The notes beneath the pieces were generated by a model, which made no database searches, was not told the origin of the DNA, and saw nothing but the letters and a program-made list of their open reading frames with translations. 19,291 nucleotides of DNA from JBOHNM01 sp050730675. Lineage in GTDB: Bacteria > Planctomycetota > Phycisphaerae > Phycisphaerales > UBA1924. The DNA is taken from contig JBOHNM010000076.1 in NCBI GenBank assembly GCA_050730675.1, positions 1-19,291 on the forward strand, read 5' to 3'. Below, one piece after another: positions 7,785 through 14,600 of this stretch. Within the stretch, counting starts at the first letter, position 1; each line of letters begins with the position of its first letter. The translations under genes and the position numbers were made by a program.

Positions 7785-7796
7785 GAAACGCCCGCA

Positions 7797-8921
7797 TCAC
7801 CGGGGCTTGGCGGGAGCGGCGTCCTTGCGGGCCTGCTCGGTGCGGAGTTTGTCCCACGCGGCCTGGGTCATCACGGCGCGGAAGCCGACGTGGTTGGTGC
7901 CGGTGTCGGGCTCGCCCTTGCCGCGCCCGCCGGGCATGTAACGCGAGCAGTACTGGTCATTGCACAAAAATGAACCGCCTTTCATGACGCGTTTCTTGAC
8001 GCCCGGCTCGGCGGGGTCGGTGCTGTCGGTGGGGCCGGCGGGGTCGATCGCGACGCTGCCGGGAGCGGCCCGGCGGGCGTAGGTATCCGGGCGGTACCAA
8101 TCGCTGCACCACTCCCAGACGTTGCCGGCCACGTCGTAGAGGCCGTAGCCGTTGGGCGGGAATGAGCCGACGGGGGCGGTGGCGGTGAAGCCGTCTTCGG
8201 CGGTGTTCTTCTGAGGGAAGTGCCCCTGGAAGGTGTTGGCCATGAACTTGCCCGAGGGCTGGAACTCGCCGCCCCAGGCATAGGCACGCTTGTCGAGCCC
8301 GCCGCGGGCGGCGAACTCCCACTCTGCCTCGGTGGGGAGGCGCTTGCCGGCCCAGGTGCAGTAGGCGACGGCGTCGGGCCAGCCGACGTGGACGACCGGG
8401 TGCTTCTCGCGGCCTTTAATGTCGCTGGCGGGCCCCTCGGGATGACGCCAGTTGGCGCCCTTGACGTAGTTCCACCACAGGTAGTGGTCGGTCAGCGGCA
8501 CGGCGGCGGGGGGCGGGGCGAAGACGACCGAGCCGGCGACAAGGTTTTCCGGCGGCGCGCCGGGGAAGTCCTCGGGCTTCGGTGTCTTTTCGGCGATGGT
8601 CACGTAGCCGGTGGCCGCCACAAATTTGGTGAACTGTTCGTTGGTGACCTCGGTCTTGTCCATCCAGAAGCCGGTGACGCGCACCTTGTGGATGGGGCGG
8701 GCGTCGCGGAAGCTGGGCTCGTCGCTCCCCATGGAGAAGTCGCCGCCGGGGATCCAGACCATCCCCTCGGGACTTTCGGGTGCGGCGGGAGCGAGGAGGG
8801 AGCCGGGCGGGGTGATGGCGGGGGTGGTTTGAGGCGTCGGTGTCGGTTCGGAACTCGGTGGTGCGGCGAGTGCCGCGGCCAGGGAGAGGGCGAGGAAGCA
8901 GGCCGGTGTGATGGCGGGCAT
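7797..8921 (-). CDS. Exported formylglycine-generating enzyme (SUMF1/FGE family)
   Basis: This is a 374-residue protein from the ATG at 8921, preceded by a weak AAGG. An alternative ATG at 8969 overlaps a -10-like TATGCT and is disfavoured. Residues 1-20 are hydrophobic and Ala-rich like a signal peptide, then a Pro/Thr-rich linker runs to about 50. The FGE-sulfatase domain starts at MVWIPGGDFSMGS and includes KTEVTNEQF, PVVHVGWPDAVAYC, RLPTEAEWEFAARGG, and YDVAGNVWEWCSDWY. GGSFLCNDQYC carries Cys320 and Cys325 in the CxxxxC spacing of the copper-binding, catalytic cysteines of true FGEs, so it is probably active, not just a fold relative. It would oxidise the sulfatase Cys to formylglycine using oxygen. 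Export is odd if the sulfatase is matured in the cytoplasm. Confidence 0.9.
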   Translation of the reverse strand: MPAITPACFLALSLAAALAAPPSSEPTPTPQTTPAITPPGSLLAPAAPESPEGMVWIPGGDFSMGSDEPSFRDARPIHKVRVTGFWMDKTEVTNEQFTKFVAATGYVTIAEKTPKPEDFPGAPPENLVAGSVVFAPPPAAVPLTDHYLWWNYVKGANWRHPEGPASDIKGREKHPVVHVGWPDAVAYCTWAGKRLPTEAEWEFAARGGLDKRAYAWGGEFQPSGKFMANTFQGHFPQKNTAEDGFTATAPVGSFPPNGYGLYDVAGNVWEWCSDWYRPDTYARRAAPGSVAIDPAGPTDSTDPAEPGVKKRVMKGGSFLCNDQYCSRYMPGGRGKGEPDTGTNHVGFRAVMTQAAWDKLRTEQARKDAAPAKPR

Positions 8922-8964
8922 GGGTGTCGCCTTGTGCGGGGCGCGAGCGCCGAAGGGAGGGCGC

Positions 8965-8970
8965 AGCATA
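8965..8970 (-). promoter_or_regulatory. Possible -10 element (TATGCT) for the FGE gene
   Basis: TATGCT on the minus strand would start a transcript near 8958, with a leader of roughly 37 nt to the ATG at 8921. No clear -35 is visible. Confidence 0.3.
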
Positions 8971-9060
8971 GCGGAGCGGCACATTGCGGGGGTCTTTCGC
9001 CCATCCAACAAGCCCGCAATCATCACGCAATAGGGCGGGTGCGGCGGGACGGGCGACCGC

Positions 9061-9066
9061 TATCCT
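9061..9066 (+). promoter_or_regulatory. TATCCT element 8 nt before the ABC operon start (leaderless candidate)
   Basis: TATCCT ends 8 nt before the ATG at 9075. No Shine-Dalgarno tract lies between them, so the operon transcript may begin at or very near the start codon. No -35 hexamer is recognised. Confidence 0.35.
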
Positions 9067-9074
9067 TGGGCCCG

Positions 9075-10076
9075 ATGATCGAAGTCCGTCGCGTCAGCAA
9101 GTCGTTCGGTTCGGTGCGTGCCGTCGCGGACGTGTCGGTGGAAATTCCGTCCGGGCAGGTGACGGGCCTTCTCGGTCCCAACGGCGCGGGCAAGAGCACG
9201 CTCATCCGCATGATCACCAGCCTGCTGACCCCCAGCAGCGGCGGGATCACCGTTTGCGGACATGACGTGGTCGTGGACTCCGCCAAGGCGCGGGCGTGCA
9301 TTGGTTACTTGCCTGAGAGCGCGCCCCTTTACCCCGAGATGTCGGTCGAGGGGTACCTGAACTACCGGGCCAAGCTCTTCGGCATCGGCGGCGCGGCGCG
9401 GAGAGCGGCGGTCGAGGGCGTGATCGGGCGGTGCTGGCTGACGGAGATGCGGACGCGGCGGATCAGCGCGTTGAGCAAGGGGTACCGCCAGCGCGTGGGC
9501 TTGGCCGCGGCGATTATCCATGAGCCGAAGGTCGTGATCCTCGACGAGCCGACGACGGGGCTGGACCCCAGCCAGATCCGCGAGACGCGGACGCTGATCC
9601 GCGACCTGGCGCGCGGGCGGGTCGTCATGCTCAGCTCGCACATTCTCCCCGAGGTGGAGCAGACCTGCGACCGCGTGCTGATCATGGCCCGCGGGCGGCT
9701 GCGGGCGCAGGGGACGCCGATGGAGTTGATGGCCGAGCGTCAGCGCAGCGCGCCGTATGTCGTTGAAGTCGTGTCGCCCAAGGTCGATGCGGCGTTTACA
9801 GGCATGGCCCGCCACGCGCTTGAGCAGGTCGTCGGCGTTGCGAGCGTCGCGGGGTCCGTCGTGGCGGACTCGGCGAGTCTGGCGACGGTGGCCAGGTATG
9901 AGCTGGTGCCCCACGGCGGCGCACCGGACCTGCGCGAGGCGATCGCCACGGCGTGCGAGAAGGCCGGGCTGTTGGTGCGCGAGCTGCACCGGAGGCAGGC
10001 GACACTCGAGCAGGTCTTCCTCTCGGTGATCGAGCAGCCGGGCGACGGCGCCAGCGACGGGAGGGCCGCGGCATGA
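9075..10076 (+). CDS. ABC transporter ATPase, GldA-like
   Basis: This is a 333-residue cytoplasmic ATPase from the ATG at 9075. The Walker A motif GPNGAGKST covers 34-42. The Q-loop position reads GYLPE (Glu81 in place of Gln), and the signature reads LSKGYRQRVGLA (133-144) in place of LSGGQ. Both are typical of the GldA-like branch. Walker B VVILDEP is at 153-159, with the D-loop GLDP next and the switch His at 189 (SSHILPEV). Residues from about 225 form the accessory C-terminal domain, rich in Val and Ala. Its stop overlaps the permease start (ATGA), so the two are translationally coupled. It powers the complex with the next two genes. The exported or membrane substrate is unknown, and gliding motility should not be assumed. 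Confidence 0.93.
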   Translation: MIEVRRVSKSFGSVRAVADVSVEIPSGQVTGLLGPNGAGKSTLIRMITSLLTPSSGGITVCGHDVVVDSAKARACIGYLPESAPLYPEMSVEGYLNYRAKLFGIGGAARRAAVEGVIGRCWLTEMRTRRISALSKGYRQRVGLAAAIIHEPKVVILDEPTTGLDPSQIRETRTLIRDLARGRVVMLSSHILPEVEQTCDRVLIMARGRLRAQGTPMELMAERQRSAPYVVEVVSPKVDAAFTGMARHALEQVVGVASVAGSVVADSASLATVARYELVPHGGAPDLREAIATACEKAGLLVRELHRRQATLEQVFLSVIEQPGDGASDGRAAA

Positions 10077-10789
10077 CACGCGCCTGGGCCATCGCGCAGA
10101 GGGAATACGCCAGCTACTTCCGCGTGCCGACGGGGTGGGTGGTCGCCGCGGCGTGGCTGTTCCTGTGTTCGCTGATCTTTGTCTTTTCGGGGCTGCGCCC
10201 CGGCGAGCCGGCGACGCTGCGGTTCTTTTTCAGCTTCGTGCTCTGGGCGATGATTTTCGTCGGGCCGGCGATCTCGATGCGTCTGTTCAGTGAAGAGCAC
10301 CGAGCCGGCACGATCGAGCCGCTGATGGCCAGCCCCGCGAGTGAAGCGGGGATCGTGGTGGGCAAGTTCGGCGGTTCGGCCCTGTTCTTCATTACGTGTC
10401 TAGTGCCGACGCTGATTTTCTGGGTGATCCTGGCGGCGCTGGCGAGGCCCGATCCTGGGCCGATGCTGACTGGCTATCTCGGGGTGCTGCTGCTGGGGTG
10501 CTGGTACATCTCCGTGGGGTTGCTGCTGAGCGTGCTGACCAACAGCCAGATGCTCGCGTTCCTCGGCTCGATGTTCGTGCTCGGCCTGTGGGAAGCGGGA
10601 ACACTCTACGGCGGCGGGTATCTTCCGGCGCCGTGGGGTGAGATCGTCGTCTCGCTCTCGACGACCGCGCGCATGGCCGACTTCGGCAAGGGCGTGATTG
10701 ATACCGGCCACGTCGTCTTCTTTCTCTCGATGACGGCGTGGTTCCTCGCGATCTCGGCGATTGTCCTGCGGGCCAGGAGGTGGCGATGA
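10073..10789 (+). CDS. ABC-2 type permease, GldF-like
   Basis: This is a 238-residue inner-membrane protein from the ATG at 10073, within an ATGA overlap and with GGGAGG 8 nt upstream. After an amphipathic start with REYASYF, about six membrane segments can be seen (near 20-40, 48-67, 102-124, 131-152, 157-175 and 210-232). The sequence RLFSEEHRAGTIEPLMASP between segments 2 and 3 is the hallmark coupling helix region of ABC-2/GldF permeases, which contact the ATPase there. The length matches the family. Downstream, the GldG-like gene starts inside its stop codon. It is likely a homodimer in the membrane paired with the 9075 ATPase. Confidence 0.92.
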   Translation: MTRAWAIAQREYASYFRVPTGWVVAAAWLFLCSLIFVFSGLRPGEPATLRFFFSFVLWAMIFVGPAISMRLFSEEHRAGTIEPLMASPASEAGIVVGKFGGSALFFITCLVPTLIFWVILAALARPDPGPMLTGYLGVLLLGCWYISVGLLLSVLTNSQMLAFLGSMFVLGLWEAGTLYGGGYLPAPWGEIVVSLSTTARMADFGKGVIDTGHVVFFLSMTAWFLAISAIVLRARRWR

Positions 10790-12915
10790 GTACCTCACCG
10801 CAATCTCAGCCGCGCTGGAAGTACGCTCTCCAGGCGATTGTGCTGGGCCTGGTTGTCACCGCGTGCATCGGCATGGTGCTCTTCCTCGGCACCCGCAACT
10901 CGGTGCGCATCGACATGACCGCGACGCGCGAGCACGAGTTGTCGCCGCGTTCCAAGACGGTGCTGAAGGATCTCGACCGTGAGTTGACCCTGGTCATCGC
11001 CTACGACGGCCAGCAGATCAAGGGCAACCGGCTGGGGCGCACGCTGGATGTGCTCGACAAGTTCCAGCGGGCGTCGCCGCGCTTTCAGTGGAGAGCGATC
11101 AATACCGCGAGCCCCAAAGGGCTTGAGGAGTACGACCAACTCATCGCCGGATTGGCGCAGCAGGACGGCCCGGAGATCCAGAAGCACGCCGAAGCGATCG
11201 ATGCCGCGGCCAAGTCGTGCGAGGAACTGGCGACGCGCATTGAGATCGCCGCGGACGGACTTCTCCCGCTGAGGGAGACGATGGCCGCGCATGCGCCGGA
11301 AGCATCTCGGGCCGCGATCCGCCAGGTCTGGGATGCGCAGGCCGCCGAACTCCGGTCTATCGCCCGAAATCTGCGCGAGGGGGCGGCCCGCGCGATCAAG
11401 GTCGCCAGCCAGACCGATGGGGGCATCCCGATCCCGCCACTGGACAAGGCCGAGGCCGAGTTCAAGAAGCCGCTGGCCGACTGTGCGACATCGCTCGCGG
11501 CGCTGGGGGAGAATCTTGCGACGATCACGAAAGATGTGGCACGACCTGACGATGTGAAGACCCGCGCCCAGGCGGTGGCGGCCATGCTCCCACAGCTCCG
11601 CGACAAGGCCCTGCGCACCGCGGCAGACCTCGACGCACTCGGCCAAGTGCGGATGCTGCTGATCGCCCGGGCGATCCAGCGGACGCAGGCCGCGCTGCTG
11701 ATCGACACCTCCAAGGAAGGCGGGGCCGCCGGTCTCCGCGGGCTCACGGCGATCGATCTCAAGGGGCTCTTCCCCGACGCCGCAGCGGGGATGGACCTCC
11801 GCTTCCGCGCCGAGGAACTGCTTGCGGGCGCGATCACGTCGCTGAGCGCCGCGCCCAAGCCGCTGGTGGTGATCGTGCACAGCGCACAGACCAAGATCGC
11901 GCCGCAGTTCGGCGGCTTCCGCGTGCTCCTCGACCAGCTTCAGATGCGGGGCATCGAGCTTACCGAGTGGGCCGTCGCCAGCGAAGCAGAGCCGCCCAAG
12001 ATCGTGATCGACGCGGAGAAGAGCCGCTCGCGCCCGGTTGTCTACGTGACGCTGCCCGACGAGGTGAAAGCACGGCCCGAGTCGGCGGTGGCGATGGGCA
12101 AGCTCGCCAACGCCGTGCGCGACTTGATCAAGACCGGGCGCGCGGCGCTGATCTCGATCAACCCCTCATCGCTCGCGGCGAACGGATCGACCGACCCGCT
12201 GGTCGAGGTGCTCCCGTCGATCGGTCTCAGCGCCGACAGCGCCCGGCCGCTCATGGAGGAGTTCAAGGCGGCCGAGGGGCGCACCGTCAGCCCCGATCAG
12301 TTGCTCATGGAGCCGGGCGGTTCGCACCCGATCAGTCGTGCCATCGGCGGCATGCGCACGCTCCTGCTCTGGCCGATCCCGCTTACCAGGCGCGATGCGC
12401 CGGGCGTGACGGTTTCCGAACTGATCACGATCCCCGCCGAGCCCGGCCTGTGGGCGGAGTCCGATTGGCAGCCGATCCGCGGTGTCCGCCTCGACCGCAT
12501 GACCAGTTCCCAGATGCCCGCCAAGGACAGCCCGCGCGATGATGCCGGCACAGGTTCAGGGTGGCTGGTGGCCGCCGCGGCGGAACGCCCCAATCCTGAA
12601 ATCCCGGGCGCGAGCCAGCGGGTCGTCGTCGTCGGGTCCAACTACTGGTTCGTTGACGGCTTCGCCCAGAAGGACAGCCTCGTGGATGGCAAGGTCGTCA
12701 AGGCGACGCCCGGGAATACGGAATTCTTCCTCGCGGCCGTGAGTTGGCTGGCTCATCAGGACGACCAGATCGCCACCGGCGTTTCGGCGGCGTCCCTCCC
12801 GGTGATCCGTCCGCTGACCGATCAGCAGCAGCGCTGGCTGAACTGGAGCTTACTGGCTATCGGCCCCGGGCTTGTGCTGCTCGCCGGACTGGCCTGGCGA
12901 CTCTGGCGGGGCTGA
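10786..12915 (+). CDS. GldG-like ABC auxiliary protein with long helical insertion
   Basis: This is a 709-residue protein from the ATG at 10786, with AGGAGG 5 nt upstream and an ATGA overlap with the permease. It has an N-terminal membrane segment (about 14-35) and a C-terminal one (about 685-705), so the bulk is probably periplasmic. The GldG N-terminal pattern is clear: DMTATREHELSPRSKTVLKDLDRELTLVIAYD (about 43-74, in two stretches). From about 125 to 340 there is a long, mostly helical, Ala/Glu/Arg-rich segment that I do not expect in compact GldG proteins. The core resumes with FRAEELLAGAITSL and KPLVVIVHSAQ, followed by ABC_transp_aux-like sequence to the end. It probably forms the extracytoplasmic part of the transporter. 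Its last 66 bp overlap a convergent gene. Confidence 0.88.
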   Translation: MSTSPQSQPRWKYALQAIVLGLVVTACIGMVLFLGTRNSVRIDMTATREHELSPRSKTVLKDLDRELTLVIAYDGQQIKGNRLGRTLDVLDKFQRASPRFQWRAINTASPKGLEEYDQLIAGLAQQDGPEIQKHAEAIDAAAKSCEELATRIEIAADGLLPLRETMAAHAPEASRAAIRQVWDAQAAELRSIARNLREGAARAIKVASQTDGGIPIPPLDKAEAEFKKPLADCATSLAALGENLATITKDVARPDDVKTRAQAVAAMLPQLRDKALRTAADLDALGQVRMLLIARAIQRTQAALLIDTSKEGGAAGLRGLTAIDLKGLFPDAAAGMDLRFRAEELLAGAITSLSAAPKPLVVIVHSAQTKIAPQFGGFRVLLDQLQMRGIELTEWAVASEAEPPKIVIDAEKSRSRPVVYVTLPDEVKARPESAVAMGKLANAVRDLIKTGRAALISINPSSLAANGSTDPLVEVLPSIGLSADSARPLMEEFKAAEGRTVSPDQLLMEPGGSHPISRAIGGMRTLLLWPIPLTRRDAPGVTVSELITIPAEPGLWAESDWQPIRGVRLDRMTSSQMPAKDSPRDDAGTGSGWLVAAAAERPNPEIPGASQRVVVVGSNYWFVDGFAQKDSLVDGKVVKATPGNTEFFLAAVSWLAHQDDQIATGVSAASLPVIRPLTDQQQRWLNWSLLAIGPGLVLLAGLAWRLWRG

Positions 12916-13320
12916 TGAGCGCTTGGCGAATCCGTGCGAGGGCATGCCGCACTCTGGGCACGTGAAGTCCGCGCCGGAAGTGGTGTCAAGCCCGCTGAGG
13001 TCGTAGAAGCAGTACGGGCAGTGGGGGAACGATGGCGTCCGCGGCAACGCCGCGATGAACAGCCCGACGGCCGCGACGGCGATCGCCTCGCCGTAGAGGA
13101 TGAGCGTGATGGTGGCGCCGTCGGTGTTGGGGCTGAGGCCGAAGCCGCGCATCGCGGTGAGAATGACTCGGAGCAGGAGGACTACGGCCGCGGCGGCGAT
13201 AATCGGGAGGGCGACGCCGATTACCCGCCGGCGCATGCGGAACGTGGCGTACCAGACGATCACGGCGTAGATGGGGAGGAGCAGCACGGGCGGGGCGCCG
13301 GCGAGGTGGGGGCTCGGCAT
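12850..13320 (-). CDS. Small membrane protein with C-terminal zinc ribbon
   Basis: This is a 156-residue protein from the ATG at 13320. A stop codon lies three codons upstream in frame, so the start cannot be much earlier. About three membrane segments (near 11-27, 34-55 and 72-92) are followed by CPYCFYDLSGL and CPECG (Cys101, 104, 121, 124), a four-Cys zinc ribbon with the Y-DL-GL pattern I associate with planctomycete proteins. A polar tail completes it. The function is unknown. There is no Shine-Dalgarno tract, but TAAACT precedes the ATG by 3 nt. It lies 38 bp after the DUF444 gene on the same strand, and its 3' end runs antisense into the GldG-like gene. Confidence 0.8.
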   Translation of the reverse strand: MPSPHLAGAPPVLLLPIYAVIVWYATFRMRRRVIGVALPIIAAAAVVLLLRVILTAMRGFGLSPNTDGATITLILYGEAIAVAAVGLFIAALPRTPSFPHCPYCFYDLSGLDTTSGADFTCPECGMPSHGFAKRSSAPPESPGQSGEQHKPGADSQ

Positions 13321-13323
13321 CAG

Positions 13324-13329
13324 AGTTTA
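13324..13329 (-). promoter_or_regulatory. TAAACT hexamer just before the zinc-ribbon gene
   Basis: TAAACT lies 3 nt before the ATG at 13320 in a start region with no ribosome site. The spacing is tight for a leaderless start from this ATG, so it may be chance. Confidence 0.2.
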
Positions 13330-13358
13330 GCGCCGAATGCGGGCCGAGCCCCGGCGGT

Positions 13359-14474
13359 TCACTTGCCCGCCTTGAACAGGAGCCGCAGTGAATCGAAGAT
13401 GTCCTCGCGCTCATTCACGCGGCTGCAGACGACCTTGGTTGATGGGTCGTCATCGCCCGCTCCGGCCTTTTCGGGGAACGATTCCTTGAGCACGCCGTGG
13501 AAGTGCCCCGATCCGTAGGCGCTCTTGACCTGCACGTACCCGAACATGTTCGCCTGCGGCAAGAGCTTGTCCTTCAGCAGCTGCACGCACAGGCGGTTGT
13601 CCGCGTCCGACGAGTTGTCGCCGTCGGAGAAGTGGAAAAGGTAAATGTTCCAGTCGCCCGGGTCGTAGTGGTGCTTGAGAAGCTCCTCGCAGGTTTGCAA
13701 CGCGCTGCTGATCCGCGTGCCGCCGTCCTCGCGCACGGAGAAGAACGTGGACCGGTCTACTTCCTTGGCGGCAACGTCGTGGACGATGTACCGGCTCTCG
13801 ATCCCCTGGTAGTTGCGGCGCAGCCAGGTGTCGATCCAGAACGCCTGCAGGCGTACCAAGTCCTTCTGCTCCTGGCCCATCGAGCCGCTGACGTCCATCA
13901 TGTAGACGATCGCGGCGTTGCTCTGCGGCTTTTTGACGGTCGTCCACGAGCGGAAGCGCAGGTCGTCCTTGACGGGGATGATGACGGGGTTGGCCGGGTC
14001 GTAGGTCCCCAGCGCGATCTGCCGACGCAGGGCCTCGCGGTAGGTCCGCTTGAAGTGGCGGAGCGAAGCGGGGCCGACGGGCCGGATGCCGCTGTACTTG
14101 TCCTTTTGCGTGGTGATCGAGTGCTCGCCCTTGGGCTTGATCCGCGGAAGCTTCAACTCCTCGCCGAGGATGTCGGCGAGTTCGTCGAGCGAGACGTCCA
14201 CCTCGAGCATGTGCTGGCCGGGCTGCTCGCCACCCTGGCCGGCGCCGGAACCTACGGCCTCGCCCTCTTCGCCCTGACCCATGCCGACGCCGGCGCGGTT
14301 ATCGCCATAGCGGAAGGTGGGCATATCAATTCCGTGGACGGGGATGGAGACGTACTTCTGGCCTTCCTTGCCGATCATTTCCCCGCGAGCGATGAACTTA
14401 CGCAGGTCCTTGCGCAGGCGGCCCTTGACGATCTGCCTGAAGCGGCTGTGGTCTTGTTCGATCTTGGAGACCAT
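13359..14474 (-). CDS. DUF444 (YeaH/YhbH) family von Willebrand A protein
   Basis: This is a 371-residue cytoplasmic protein from the ATG at 14474, with GGAGG 7 nt upstream. The upstream in-frame ATG at 14531 has no ribosome site. The N-terminus SKIEQDHSRFRQIVKGRLRK is typical of the family, followed by a Gly/Gln/Glu-rich low-complexity segment (about 60-90). The VWA domain carries the metal site DVSGSMG (Asp194, Ser196, Ser198), a later GGTR and HFSDGDN. The family (E. coli YeaH, Bacillus YhbH) usually occurs with the PrkA/YeaG kinase and SpoVR/YcgB and is tied to stress or sporulation-type responses. Neither partner is in this window. A 126-bp gap upstream suggests its own promoter, though I could not define one. 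Confidence 0.93.
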   Translation of the reverse strand: MVSKIEQDHSRFRQIVKGRLRKDLRKFIARGEMIGKEGQKYVSIPVHGIDMPTFRYGDNRAGVGMGQGEEGEAVGSGAGQGGEQPGQHMLEVDVSLDELADILGEELKLPRIKPKGEHSITTQKDKYSGIRPVGPASLRHFKRTYREALRRQIALGTYDPANPVIIPVKDDLRFRSWTTVKKPQSNAAIVYMMDVSGSMGQEQKDLVRLQAFWIDTWLRRNYQGIESRYIVHDVAAKEVDRSTFFSVREDGGTRISSALQTCEELLKHHYDPGDWNIYLFHFSDGDNSSDADNRLCVQLLKDKLLPQANMFGYVQVKSAYGSGHFHGVLKESFPEKAGAGDDDPSTKVVCSRVNEREDIFDSLRLLFKAGK

Positions 14475-14600
14475 CCATGGACCTCCGGCGGGAGTGTGGC
14501 GGTGTGGGGGTGGCCCGAGCGCACGAAACAAACTAACAGTTCCTACCTATCGGTTCGCGTCCCGGATCGCCAAAGACGCACCCGCGCCCGATTGGGGCGG

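Noticed and set aside
8220..9074. Upstream extension of the ABC ATPase
   Set aside because: It is antisense to the FGE gene with a Gly-rich shadow translation. The ABC domain starts directly at the ATG at 9075.
9075..12915. Assigning gliding motility to the GldA/F/G-like operon
   Set aside because: The family resemblance is real, but no other gliding or type IX secretion genes are present and related ABC clusters occur in non-gliding bacteria.
14475..14600. TTGGCG (14568-14573) with TAGGTA (14544-14549) as a promoter for the DUF444 gene
   Set aside because: The spacing is 18 nt but the -10 match is poor. A promoter is likely in this gap, but the sequence does not define it.
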